DNA of 64,000 nucleotides. It comes from Kiritimatiellia bacterium. Its GTDB lineage: Bacteria > Verrucomicrobiota > Kiritimatiellia > UBA8416 > YA12-FULL-48-11. A program made the translations under genes and the position numbers. The number at the start of each line of letters is the position of its first letter. The first letter of the stretch is position 1. The stretch spans positions 350,877-414,876 of the forward strand of contig JAQUPZ010000005.1 of NCBI GenBank assembly GCA_028716365.1, in the 5' to 3' direction. Of the stretch, positions 17,409-26,364 are shown piece after piece. The notes below the pieces were generated by a model. It searched no databases, was not told the origin of the DNA, and was given only the letters and a program-made list of their open reading frames with translations.

Positions 17409-17780
17409 TCATCTTTCAAAAGGTTTTTGCTTCGCCACCGCACCGCAATAAAGGCAAACCGGGTGATTACGAATTAAAACACGACCGCATTGCGGACAAG
17501 TTGACCGTTCAGTCGATCTGGCTACTTTACCGTTTAGTTTGCCATCACGAAGGTCAATCTTCTGAATCATCTGGATTAATTTATCGTCCGTGTATCCGAG
17601 TTGCTCTTTGAGAATTGTCCACAATGCCTCGGTGATCATGAGCAGTTTCTCAATATCTGCTCGTATCAACTCCGTGCTGAGTCGAGCGCTGGCAGAGTCT
17701 GCGGAGGTGCTGCCTGATGACAGGTGCTCTTGTTGCGATCGAGCAGTTGTTGCAAGTGCAAATGCAAAAAACAGGTTCAT
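17409..17780 (-). CDS. Small exported protein with C-terminal zinc ribbon
   Basis: Hypothetical protein of 123 residues. A short hydrophobic N-terminus (about 1-14, ending ARSQQ) suggests a signal peptide. The centre is helical. The C-terminus has CPQCG and CLYCG, a classic four-cysteine zinc ribbon. A zinc ribbon behind a signal peptide is odd, so the short hydrophobic start may be an anchor rather than a cleaved signal. The AGGAG site before the ATG supports translation. It stands alone between the creatininase operon and the helicase patch. I do not recognise a family. Confidence 0.55.
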   Translation of the reverse strand: MNLFFAFALATTARSQQEHLSSGSTSADSASARLSTELIRADIEKLLMITEALWTILKEQLGYTDDKLIQMIQKIDLRDGKLNGKVARSTERSTCPQCGRVLIRNHPVCLYCGAVAKQKPFER

Positions 17781-18169
17781 TTTATTTCTCCTATTTGGCG
17801 AACGAGACTGTCGAAAAACTATTTTCAGGAGACTGGATCTCCTGCCTGCTTAATTTCTGTTTATGAAAGCATTTTTTGTATGAGGGAAGCAATTGGATAA
17901 GCGAAGGTCCAATTCATGACCTTATTTCCGAACTGTCTGCCCGAAACCATGCGATTTCTGTTCATTATACGCCCCCAACGTCACTTTGTGTTAATTAGAG
18001 CATGTTAAATAATGTCATGGCCATTAATCATGTATGATATCTAACAAACATGGCGATTTTGCAGCTACATGAGCGCTTAATATGCTCTAGATTGTGCAAT
18101 GTGAAGATATGATATGAGCGTCCCCAATAGGCTTGCAAATAGATCTGACGCCGATAGACTCCTCCACTA
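17781..18169. other. Gene-free gap with shared repeat flanks
   Basis: No coding signal is convincing here. The only notable element is at 18093-18128, where two short words (TGTGCAATGTGAAG and GAGCGTCCCCAAT) are separated by nine bases. The same words flank a 193-bp MITE-like insert near 58.6 kb. Confidence 0.5.
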
Positions 18170-20086
18170 TCATTCTCCGATTGCGAGGTGCTCAAAATTC
18201 TTCCAACTCCCGAACACGTCGCGGTAGAAATCCGAATGCAACCAACAGTTTCTATCCACCTCCTGACGCGTAGGCGGCCTTCCCATCCGCCATTGGAGTC
18301 TTTGGTACTGATACAGCAGGATTCGGCCAATGTTGTGGCGTGTAGCGAAACGAGGGTTCATCGCCTGCTGCGAGAAGATGTCGATGACTCGTTCATCAAA
18401 ATGAACTTCACATCCAAACGGAAGGTTGAGTAACTCCTTGACCGTCCGAGCGCCGCTAGGTGTGGAGGAAGGTTGCTCGTTTGCCTCGGGAAGCAGACCA
18501 TGAAACTCAACTATGCGGTAAGCATTGCGGAAGTTGCCGATGAAATCGATCACTATGCAATGGGACTTCCCGACGAACCGCCGCAACCCCCGCCCCAGTT
18601 GCTGAAAGAATATCCGCTTGGATTCTGTCGGACGCAGAAACAAGAGGCACTCAATGAAGGGTATGTCGGCACCCTCGTTCATAACATCGACAACGCAGAG
18701 CACTTTCATTTTACCAGATTCTAATCGACGCACGATGGCGCGCCGTCGGTTCCAGGGCGTTGTGGATAGGTAGGGCTCAGAGGGAATTCCTTGCTCTCGA
18801 AAACTCTGCGCAACGCGCACTGCGTGTCTGTGGGAACAACAGAACGCCAGGGTTGGTTTCTGATCAGCGTGCTCCCGCCACCTTGCAATGATGGCGTGGT
18901 CCCGTGCCGGAATGACAAGAGCCTTCTCCATATCGCGAACGCTGTAGGTGATTCCATTGTGTTGAATGGCTGAGTAGTCAACGTCGTCAAACGCGCCGAA
19001 GTAGTGATACGGAGCGAGAACCCCAGAGTCAATTCCGGTTCGAAGTTCCGCATTCACAAGCACATTTCCGCGGCACAATTCGGTAATGTCCTGCCTGTCT
19101 CCCCTGAAGGGAGTTGCCGTAAGTCCAAGGAGAAATGCATCGCCGATCAGCTCAATAAGTTGCTTGTATGACTTCGCGGCTGCGTGGTGAAACTCGTCAA
19201 CGACAACGTAATCGAACATATTCCTCTCAATTGCCGAGAGATGGTTCTTCAAGAATTGCACCGTTCCGAGTTTTACCCGCGTGTTATCCTTGATGGATTG
19301 GCGATTTGTTATGCGAATTACGGAACTACTGCCGAACACTGCCGCGAACTCCGATTCGGCAACGTCAAGGATCTCATTCGTATGTGCGACATAGAGTAAC
19401 TGTTTGGCCTTGTGGGTTTTGGCATCTTCTGCGGCTATTCGCGTTTTCCCACTGCCAGGTGGCAGGACGATGAGTCCTACTTTCTGTCCCAAGGAATGGG
19501 AATACTTCAATTCGTCCAGAGCCTGTTTTTGTAGAATGTTCAGTAGTCTTTTCTTCGGCGAGTAACCGCACTGGCATCGCCCTGCGGCAATCCTCTCCCC
19601 ATCCCTAGGACAGAAGTACCCGTAAGCAACGAAAAGTCTGGCTAGATCGCCAGCATCAAGGATGGCATATGCGCAACCAAGGCGCTCAGAAGTCGAAACG
19701 AATTGCTCCTTGGCTTCGTCCAAGATGTTGCCCACTATACCAAGGACGGAGAACCTGAGCCCCTCGATTTTCTCCAAGCGGTAGATTTGGTGAGATACGT
19801 GCTTGGGCCGAACGGTTGGAAATGACTTTCCCTTGAGGATAAATGCCGCAAGACCATGCTCACCAGAGACCGTCATCTTGTGCGTGAGAACATCGACAAC
19901 TTCCGCAGGACCATGTGCCGTTTCATTTTGATCGGCAAGGATTGCACGTAGGAAGGGTTCGAGTTCTTCTCTTTCATCGAGGACTCGCACCTTCGCAACG
20001 ACTTCAGGAATAATGGTATCCGAGGGAAAGTCCTTCACATCCCTGAAACTATCTATCTGTTCAATCTGTATCAGTTGCGCCGTCAT
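18170..20086 (-). CDS. SF2 helicase with nuclease-like N-terminus and HNR C-terminus
   Basis: Protein of 638 residues from the ATG at 20086; a TTG at 20143 is possible. It has no signal peptide. The N-terminal ~180 residues carry AAFILKGK and a cysteine cluster (YFCPRDG then GRCQCGY), reminiscent of a restriction-nuclease-like domain; I infer but cannot prove PD-(D/E)XK. The helicase core is complete: Walker A GSGKT (about 211-215), DEFHH (297-301), TATPF, a motif IV region and QQLGRGLR (495-502). The C-terminal GRPPTRQEVD...FGSW (601-628) matches the homing-endonuclease-associated repeat, a DNA-binding module. It follows a HEPN-like gene with about 70 bp between, so a two-gene module is likely. 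Phage defence is the most plausible role. Confidence 0.72.
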   Translation of the reverse strand: MTAQLIQIEQIDSFRDVKDFPSDTIIPEVVAKVRVLDEREELEPFLRAILADQNETAHGPAEVVDVLTHKMTVSGEHGLAAFILKGKSFPTVRPKHVSHQIYRLEKIEGLRFSVLGIVGNILDEAKEQFVSTSERLGCAYAILDAGDLARLFVAYGYFCPRDGERIAAGRCQCGYSPKKRLLNILQKQALDELKYSHSLGQKVGLIVLPPGSGKTRIAAEDAKTHKAKQLLYVAHTNEILDVAESEFAAVFGSSSVIRITNRQSIKDNTRVKLGTVQFLKNHLSAIERNMFDYVVVDEFHHAAAKSYKQLIELIGDAFLLGLTATPFRGDRQDITELCRGNVLVNAELRTGIDSGVLAPYHYFGAFDDVDYSAIQHNGITYSVRDMEKALVIPARDHAIIARWREHADQKPTLAFCCSHRHAVRVAQSFREQGIPSEPYLSTTPWNRRRAIVRRLESGKMKVLCVVDVMNEGADIPFIECLLFLRPTESKRIFFQQLGRGLRRFVGKSHCIVIDFIGNFRNAYRIVEFHGLLPEANEQPSSTPSGARTVKELLNLPFGCEVHFDERVIDIFSQQAMNPRFATRHNIGRILLYQYQRLQWRMGRPPTRQEVDRNCWLHSDFYRDVFGSWKNFEHLAIGE

Positions 20087-20156
20087 TGCAGTTGAGTACA
20101 CCGTTCTTTGTGGAGCCAACGGTGGAGCTGAACGAATGCTCAACTCATTGGTTCGA

Positions 20157-20717
20157 TCATTTATTCGCTCTTATTAGCCATTCACTGGGATTGTTTTCAA
20201 GGCTCAGTATGAACGTTCCTTCCGACCTGATTGCCCTTGGGAGAAACTTCTGAACGCACTCGTTCACACGGCAGTTCATCTTCGTGATCATGGATTCAGT
20301 AAGTCGAAGGACTTGCTGAGTCTTGTCGTCGGGCATAGTAGGACTGATGGTGTTGACCACAAGCTCAGGCCCTCGGATGGTGATGCGAAGTTGGTTGAGT
20401 AATCCGAAATCCTCTGCAATTGGGCCGTCGACATCACGATGAGCGACGACTTTGTCCCGAATCTCAATAACGCCATCATGTGTCTCGCGATGTTCCGCGG
20501 GGACAATGTCCTCAGATAGGCGAACTACGGAACGTTGTTTAAAGGGTCGAGCGTATGCAGTTGCAATGGCAATTGAAAATGCCTTACGTGTGGCCGAATG
20601 AAGCGCCGAGCCGGAGGCAAGAAGTTCCTCCGCAAAGATCTTGGCATCAACAAACGCCGCACGGGCGTACGCGAATTTCCAGAATTCAAATCTATCAGTC
20701 TGGGTTGGTGTATTCAT
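20157..20717 (-). CDS. HEPN-like protein upstream of helicase
   Basis: Protein of 186 residues from the ATG at 20717. A helical N-terminus (FEFWKFAYARAAFVDAKIF) leads to RDKVVAH (87-93), which fits the R-x(4-6)-H catalytic signature of HEPN ribonuclease or nucleotide-binding proteins. The overall fold cannot be verified from sequence alone. The start lacks a strong ribosome site. It is followed by the helicase on the same strand with about 70 bp between, which suggests an effector-sensor pair. I do not recognise the family further. Confidence 0.55.
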   Translation of the reverse strand: MNTPTQTDRFEFWKFAYARAAFVDAKIFAEELLASGSALHSATRKAFSIAIATAYARPFKQRSVVRLSEDIVPAEHRETHDGVIEIRDKVVAHRDVDGPIAEDFGLLNQLRITIRGPELVVNTISPTMPDDKTQQVLRLTESMITKMNCRVNECVQKFLPRAIRSEGTFILSLENNPSEWLIRANK

Positions 20718-20789
20718 CTCTTTATCCAACGTACATTTTCACCGTTTCGAGTCCGCCGCGGACGAAGAATACGGTAAAACTTGTTGGCA

Positions 20790-21158
20790 CTATCTCTTTT
20801 TTTGTATTGCTTGGTAAATGTGTTTGAACCCGTTCTGATGATCAGGAATCGAACAAGTAGGTGGTTCTCCAATTGGATTGATGTGGATAACTCCACCAGA
20901 TGGACAATTTGTGCAGACTCTGATGTCAGGAAGGCCGACATACTGTTGCAACTCAGACAGGGGAATAACTTGTCCCAGAGATTCCGGGTGTTTGTTCTGA
21001 TACGAGTCCTTTGCATCAGCGATAAACTTTAGGCTCATTGCGCACTTCAAAAGGTCACCCTTGAATGGATTGTTACGTATGTATTCTTTGTTCTCCCACC
21101 AGACTAAGAATGCTAGCAATGGAATTATAATCGCGAAATATATCATCCATTTCTTCAT
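20790..21158 (-). CDS. Pseudopilin-like C-terminal domain protein
   Basis: Protein of 122 residues with one N-terminal membrane segment (about 4-22). The soluble part follows the pattern of PVC-type prepilin tails: KCAMSLKFIADAKDSY, then a short strand region, then CPSGGVIHINPIG and PTCSIPDH. The usual prepilin peptidase site and the GFTLxE-type start are absent, so it is not a normal pseudopilin. Four cysteines could form disulfides outside the cytoplasm. It is on the same strand as the HEPN-like gene but 73 bp away, and its part in that module is unclear. Confidence 0.5.
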   Translation of the reverse strand: MKKWMIYFAIIIPLLAFLVWWENKEYIRNNPFKGDLLKCAMSLKFIADAKDSYQNKHPESLGQVIPLSELQQYVGLPDIRVCTNCPSGGVIHINPIGEPPTCSIPDHQNGFKHIYQAIQKKR

Positions 21159-21170
21159 TATCTTTTAAAC

Positions 21171-21220
21171 GTTTAGGCGAACGTTCGCCCAAATCATTGG
21201 GTTGACATATTCGCCTAAAC
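21171..21220. repeat. Nested palindromes upstream of pseudopilin-like gene
   Basis: Three nested dyads lie within 50 bp. GGCGAACGTTCGCC (21176-21189) is a perfect 14-bp palindrome. CCCAA-ATCA-TTGGG (21188-21201) is a hairpin. GTTTAGGCGAA (21171-21181) pairs with TTCGCCTAAAC (21210-21220). They sit just upstream of the pseudopilin-like gene and downstream of the MetA-type gene, and could be an operator, a terminator or an island edge. Confidence 0.45.
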
Positions 21221-21298
21221 CATTATATGCGCATGACAATCTACTGCAAAATCGCCCAATTTCTTTATTTTCCACGTTTACCGCTTTGCGGCATCACG

Positions 21299-22213
21299 TT
21301 AGAAATGATGGACTAGGCGCGCAAGATAACGTTCGCCTTCGGGGCGATACTCGGCGCAGGATTCAAAGTAGGCATTCAGGAAAAGATGCGTGTCCTTTGA
21401 AAAACTCAGCAGTGCGCCGGGACCAATACCAAATACCTGCTCCTTGCCATCAACTGAATTGCCATCTGCTTCCGAGTCAGTTGTCTGTTTCAGATAATAT
21501 CCGTTGACCCCGAGTTGCAGCATCTTGGGAACCACTTCATAGGAAGCGGCAAAGTTACCGTGGAAAGCCTGCCCCGCCTGGGTATCGCTGACTTCAGGCA
21601 TTCCAGGATCAGAGTTTTCGGCGTTCCAGAGATAATGCAAACGCCAGGACAGATTCAGCTTCGGGCAGAGGAAAAGCGTTGCGGCCCAGTAAGGGTCAAA
21701 CGAGAAAAAGTGACTGCCCGGGTTGAGGGCCTTGTCATCGTCATACTTGCCGGTAGGGAAAATGGCCTGGAGTTCAATGCGGTGCATGAATATCGGGCCG
21801 TTTTTGCCCATAATCGGGTCCCACTGGAGATAAGGGCCTACCAGTACGTCACCCAGTCCCGTTCCATTGTCGGGCAGGAGATCGTTGTCCAAACTGACAA
21901 CCGGAACGATAACATCAATTCCCCATTTGCCACCCAGCAATAGTTCCTGGTTGGACTGGTAGATCAGCTGGTTCAAACTGACCCAGACATCCAGACCGGC
22001 ATCACCGGGGGGCCCGTCAACAAATTTGTCGGCTGTGTAGAACTGGATATACTCGGTGAAATACCAGCCCGGGCCTGAAGGCGGCGCGCCATCAAGGAAA
22101 CTGGTGAATCCAATATTCACGGAAGGTTGATCAAAAGCCACTGCAGGAAGGAATGAGAACGTACATGCAAACAACAAGCAGACAATCAGCGTAACAATTC
22201 GAAAACTTTTCAT
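21299..22213 (-). CDS. Outer-membrane MetA/SphA-type beta-barrel protein
   Basis: Protein of 304 residues with a signal peptide (about 1-26). Alternating aromatic strands, motifs such as [15 protein letters not shown] and [15 protein letters not shown], and the terminal phenylalanine fit the family annotated as MetA-pathway of phenol degradation (Phenol_MetA_deg), outer-membrane barrels that may import hydrophobic substrates. The name reflects the first member only; the substrate here is unknown. The ribosome site GGGAG is strong. It stands alone between two long intergenic stretches. Confidence 0.75.
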   Translation of the reverse strand: MKSFRIVTLIVCLLFACTFSFLPAVAFDQPSVNIGFTSFLDGAPPSGPGWYFTEYIQFYTADKFVDGPPGDAGLDVWVSLNQLIYQSNQELLLGGKWGIDVIVPVVSLDNDLLPDNGTGLGDVLVGPYLQWDPIMGKNGPIFMHRIELQAIFPTGKYDDDKALNPGSHFFSFDPYWAATLFLCPKLNLSWRLHYLWNAENSDPGMPEVSDTQAGQAFHGNFAASYEVVPKMLQLGVNGYYLKQTTDSEADGNSVDGKEQVFGIGPGALLSFSKDTHLFLNAYFESCAEYRPEGERYLARLVHHF

Positions 22214-23010
22214 AACTTATCTCCCAATAGTTGAAAGTTTGAACCAACTGTCAGTTTATCACCATGCAACCTCCATTCTTTGATTTTTCTACTGTTGTTT
22301 TGTTACTGTTTAAGAAACTATTTCGACTAGAGCACATCGACACAATACACATGCCGATTTGCAGGCTAAGTCTGCACATCTTCACAACAACTGTCAACGC
22401 CAAATCAGACGCATTTCGTGACTAGAAGAACACGATGATTTTACCGCCATCGGTTTGTTGCCGCAAGGGGCCGGTATACGTATACACGCCCCGAATTGTT
22501 GGGGCGAATGAAGAAATATTAAACTCCTGCCGAAACGGCGGAATCTTAAATACAATTCCTATTTCCGTCGCTTAGACGGATGTAAACGCGACCCGCATTT
22601 TGATGTATATCTTTTTCCACCATGCGATTCAGCAATGGCGGTGTAAACGCGACGCGAATTAGTGCAGGTAGGCCTTTATTCCCTTTCCGGGTCGCCCCGA
22701 ATTGCCGGGGCGATGCGATCGTGTCGTGCATTTCGTTTTCCGGTGTAATACCTTCGCATGATTTATTCCTCAGATTTTAATGATCAAATTTCCGCTGCTT
22801 CGGCGGATGTAAACACGACCCGCATTTTGATGTCTTGTGAAAAGATTTTACGTCAGCCACCCCGCCCGGCACGGCGGAGCGATCGTCGGTATACACGTGT
22901 ATCCGACGCATCGCTCCAACAAAGCCGGAGGGAGTGGATCACGTAAAAGCGTTTTCGCTCAAAATGCGAGCCGTCTTCCGCAGTTAGAAACCAGACAAGA
23001 ATCAAAAAGA
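22214..23010. repeat. 797-bp gap rich in palindromic repeats
   Basis: I see no gene here. Two copies of a ~45-bp unit (tccgYYgcttNgRcggatgt, then aaacRcgacccgcattttgatg) lie at 22564-22610 and 22791-22835, with a degenerate third near 22629-22660. Two hairpins with CGCCCC/GGGGCG arms lie near 22490-22512 and 22690-22712. A large palindrome at 22876-22917 pairs GGAGCGAT...CGTCGG with CCGACG...ATCGCTCC around a CACGTG core. The mix looks like REP-type repeats. A TTGACA (22392-22397, minus) has no good -10. Confidence 0.6.
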
Positions 23011-26000
23011 CTACTTCGGCTTGACTTGAATACCATGCGCCCAGTTCGCCATTTCCGGCATGTACACCATCGCCAGCGACGTCTGAACCGGATAATTGCA
23101 GACACAGCCAGACGAGAAACACGGCAGTACCAGCACCCCATCCGCCGCTATCAGACTGCTGCTGCACCCCGACCGCAGATTGCGCAGCCAGTACCGCGTC
23201 TGGCTTTCAATGTCCGCATACGAGGCGGACGCATCCCGCATCAGGAGCAGGTGTTTGCTCCCTACCATATAGTTGCATCCAAGCCGCTTCACAATCTGAG
23301 AATTACCGCCCAGCGATTCGCCTGTCAGGACATCGTAGTTTCCCCCGCCCTGGTTCATGAAGGTTTTCCCATGAATAATCATTGGCTGACCGCCTATTGA
23401 CTTGGACCAGATTTGCTTGCCGGTTTTCGCCTCATAAGCGCTGGTACCGGAACGTTTACCTGCAAGTACAATCTTTAACTCTTCAGCATACGCAACCCAA
23501 TCGTCATTACCCCGTTGGCTGGGCCAGTGAGCAGCCATGAAAACGCTGGATGGTCGTTTGTCTGGCACAGCCCATTTCTCGGCGCCAGTCCGGATATCGA
23601 GCGCCAGAACCATTGTCTCGGCATTGGTAATTGTCTGTCCCGGTTTCATGTCCTTGCCTGCGATGGTCGGCGAGATCGAATCGGCACAAAATACGAGTCC
23701 ATCGCCAAGCGCGAGGGCATGAAAACCAACCCGGTTCCTGGCCATGTACGTCCAGAGATGTTTGCCGGTCGACCGGTCCAACGCGATCAGGGCCTTGCTG
23801 TCCCAAGGCTCTTCGGTGATACCGCCCTTTGCATCAAAGCCAACGCCGATAACAATGGTATCATTCCCGACACGAATACACCGGGTCACGGGTGTTTTTC
23901 TACCTGCTTCTTTGACTTTAAGCGGATACGCGGCGCGTTCTTTGCCGCAGGCAGGATCATAAACTTTGCATTCACCTTTACTAACGACATAAATACCATC
24001 CTCCATGGATGCAAAGCGCGCGTATCTGTCGGTCGGCTGGGTCCAGATTACGCGGCCGGTATAAACATCCATCGCGTGCAGAAGAGGCGGATTCTGTCGC
24101 AATGCAAACATGCGGCCACCCACCACCTGTGGTTTGACGCCGGAATCATAGTCGTTGACCTGTGAAAAATGCGGTCCCGAACCATGCCCATACCAGAGCA
24201 CGCCGAGCGGCGCTTTGACTCGATCATCAGCCGAATAGTAAGTACGTGCGGCGGTAGAGGTCTCGTGCGTCCAGAAAGCAGATCCGGGCAATGGCCCAAC
24301 CCGTTGAAGCAGTGATAATCCATCGGCACGGGTCAACTTTGAACTCTCCTGCGCATTTTCAGTTAAAACCTTTTGTAAGTTCGCATGTTCAGCATCACTT
24401 AGCGAAAGACATGCAACTCCGCCATATGGACGCAGGGTGGAATAAAGTCCCGGCATAGTCTGAGCTGTTGCGAGTTCGGACGGAACTGCAGACTCGGACA
24501 CAATCAGATTAGCCAGATACTGCGGAAAAGGAAATGTGTCAGGATTACCGCAATGCACTTCCACCCGGTTACCGTAAAGACCAGCGGCGATGAACCGGCG
24601 GCGCAGGGCGTCTACTTTCTTCGCATCTGAATCAACAGCAATGACCTGGAATTTTGACTGGTTCAGCAATTCCTCAACCAAACGTCCTGCGTCGAGTCCA
24701 AGTACAAGACAATAACCATCCGATACTCCTGTTGTTTTAAGAATTTGTGCCGCCTTATCGTTCCACTTGTCGGTGGTTTGTGGTAACGGCGTATTTACAA
24801 TATCAAAGGTAGAAGGTTTTGCAGTCCCAGCGGCGAAACAATGAATAGTACCGTTGGTTGTAACGACAAAAAGCTTGTCATCAGCCGCAACCATGCTCGC
24901 CGGCATATCTGAGACTTTTTGTTTCCAGGTAACTTTCGGTTTCTTTTCGCTGGACGATGATAATTCCACTGCAACCAGTTCATTGCCAAAATGACCGTAC
25001 AGCCTGTTGTCTGCCTTGATGAGAGTGCGGCATTGTGCGTTACCAGCAATCTTTTCTTTCCATAAATTGACGAGGTCCCAGCGCCACGGTTTGCTCATTC
25101 GTCCACTCGGAACCTTGCTCTCATATTCTTTTACACTTGGCGGCTGTTTCAAATCGTATGCATAACAAGTGCCCTGCTGAAAACCATAGATGATATTTGG
25201 TGTGAGGACCGACCACGATGAACAGCCGGGCATGAAATTATATGGACTGATTGGGCCTTCAAAAAATTCAAACCTGTTAATATCGAATGCCGGAGGCGCA
25301 TTTGTGCCGGCGTCGGCAAACCGGCTGCCGACTTCGCGGCCCGTGGTGATGTCCACTATTCCACCGGTACCAACAAAGGCATAATTACCCATCGCTGTTA
25401 CACGACAATGCCCGTTACGATAACCCTGAATATAATGTAAGAGCTTGCCGGTTTTCCGGTCCAGGATGGCAGGCTGAGAACGGCCATTGGGCATGATCAG
25501 AGAATCGCCGGAAATAACAAGATAGCCCTGCGGAGAGAGCCCTGCGTCTTTCACGTTGTTGTGATCAATACGGACATTTTCAAGGAAATCCATGTCCGAA
25601 TTGGTCCATACCGCGCGGCCTGTTTCGACATCAACGGCATGAATGTAAATACCCATGCTCGGCCAGATGCCGGCCGTGAAATAGACCGTACCGTCTGCAA
25701 CGACCGGTCCGCCGCGCGCGGCCCAGAAAGAAACAAGCCTCCCGTTACCCAGATGCTTACGCTCGTGTTGCTGACTTCCGCGAAAGCTCCAGACCTGTTT
25801 GCCACTGGCGGCATCAAGACAATAAAGATAACCGTCATCCGATACGAACAGGACTTTTCCATTCCAGATCACAGGCGCAAAACGGATCGGTCCACCGGCA
25901 AGAAAAACCCACCGTTCTTCACCGGTCTCAGTATCATAGGCAGTTAAAGTGTCCTGCATCTGTGACGCAAGAAAAAATGTTTTCCCGGCAACAACCGGTT

Positions 26001-26217
26001 CATAAGAAGTATCAAACTGTAACCGTGGCTCGATTTGCCACGCCGGCCGCGGCGGCGGGAGCTTGCGGGTCCAATGCAGGCTTAGTTTGTCCGGAAGTCC
26101 CGCAGGCGATGCGGCGCTGCGATTTGCATCACACCGCCACATGGGCCAGTCGGCGGCGAGGCATGGAGACAAAAAAATCAGCATGAAGAGAACGTTTGAA
26201 AATTTCCAGAATTTCAT
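23011..26217 (-). CDS. PQQ-type beta-propeller protein with methyltransferase-like insert
   Basis: Protein of 1068 residues from the ATG at 26217, which has AAGGAG upstream; the in-frame extension is rejected. A signal peptide (about 1-21) precedes two propeller regions rich in W and G repeats (VYTGRVIWTQPT, DRSTGKHLWTY, AKTGKQIWSKS). Between them, at about residues 485-620, lies a segment with a Rossmann-like motif (CLVLGLDAGRLVEELL, then VIAVDSDAKKVDALRRRF) typical of SAM-dependent methyltransferases. Export and the insertion inside the propeller make active methyl transfer doubtful; it could be a structural domain. Proteins of this build occur in PVC genomes with no known function. It is divergent from the C69 peptidase gene. 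Confidence 0.75.
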   Translation of the reverse strand: MKFWKFSNVLFMLIFLSPCLAADWPMWRCDANRSAASPAGLPDKLSLHWTRKLPPPRPAWQIEPRLQFDTSYEPVVAGKTFFLASQMQDTLTAYDTETGEERWVFLAGGPIRFAPVIWNGKVLFVSDDGYLYCLDAASGKQVWSFRGSQQHERKHLGNGRLVSFWAARGGPVVADGTVYFTAGIWPSMGIYIHAVDVETGRAVWTNSDMDFLENVRIDHNNVKDAGLSPQGYLVISGDSLIMPNGRSQPAILDRKTGKLLHYIQGYRNGHCRVTAMGNYAFVGTGGIVDITTGREVGSRFADAGTNAPPAFDINRFEFFEGPISPYNFMPGCSSWSVLTPNIIYGFQQGTCYAYDLKQPPSVKEYESKVPSGRMSKPWRWDLVNLWKEKIAGNAQCRTLIKADNRLYGHFGNELVAVELSSSSEKKPKVTWKQKVSDMPASMVAADDKLFVVTTNGTIHCFAAGTAKPSTFDIVNTPLPQTTDKWNDKAAQILKTTGVSDGYCLVLGLDAGRLVEELLNQSKFQVIAVDSDAKKVDALRRRFIAAGLYGNRVEVHCGNPDTFPFPQYLANLIVSESAVPSELATAQTMPGLYSTLRPYGGVACLSLSDAEHANLQKVLTENAQESSKLTRADGLSLLQRVGPLPGSAFWTHETSTAARTYYSADDRVKAPLGVLWYGHGSGPHFSQVNDYDSGVKPQVVGGRMFALRQNPPLLHAMDVYTGRVIWTQPTDRYARFASMEDGIYVVSKGECKVYDPACGKERAAYPLKVKEAGRKTPVTRCIRVGNDTIVIGVGFDAKGGITEEPWDSKALIALDRSTGKHLWTYMARNRVGFHALALGDGLVFCADSISPTIAGKDMKPGQTITNAETMVLALDIRTGAEKWAVPDKRPSSVFMAAHWPSQRGNDDWVAYAEELKIVLAGKRSGTSAYEAKTGKQIWSKSIGGQPMIIHGKTFMNQGGGNYDVLTGESLGGNSQIVKRLGCNYMVGSKHLLLMRDASASYADIESQTRYWLRNLRSGCSSSLIAADGVLVLPCFSSGCVCNYPVQTSLAMVYMPEMANWAHGIQVKPK

Positions 26218-26305
26218 GGCATGCACTCCTTTTATACTGAAAACTACCACGAACCAAACCGGAAAACAACCGAAACCAACTTGCTCAACGAAGCCGCCTT
26301 AGCCG

Positions 26306-26333
26306 TTGACAACGAGCATGTTCGTGATATAAG
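26306..26333 (+). promoter_or_regulatory. Strong sigma-70-type promoter with extended -10
   Basis: TTGACA (26306-26311), 16-base spacer, TATAAG (26328-26333) preceded by TGA as an extended -10. It lies 31 bp upstream of the C69 peptidase start and is the best promoter match in the window. Confidence 0.7.
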
Positions 26334-26364
26334 AGTTTTCAAATTACAGTTACCGGAGAAATCC

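Noticed and set aside
21202..21229. TTGACA-N16-TATATG on the plus strand
   Set aside because: No plus-strand gene follows; it faces the end of a minus-strand gene.
22392..22397. Third copy of the TTGACA context near 22.4 kb
   Set aside because: No acceptable -10 box at 16-18 bases, and the next gene start is about 180 bp away.
26230..26236. TATAAA as a -10 box for the PQQ-propeller gene
   Set aside because: It is too close to the Shine-Dalgarno and start codon to leave a leader.
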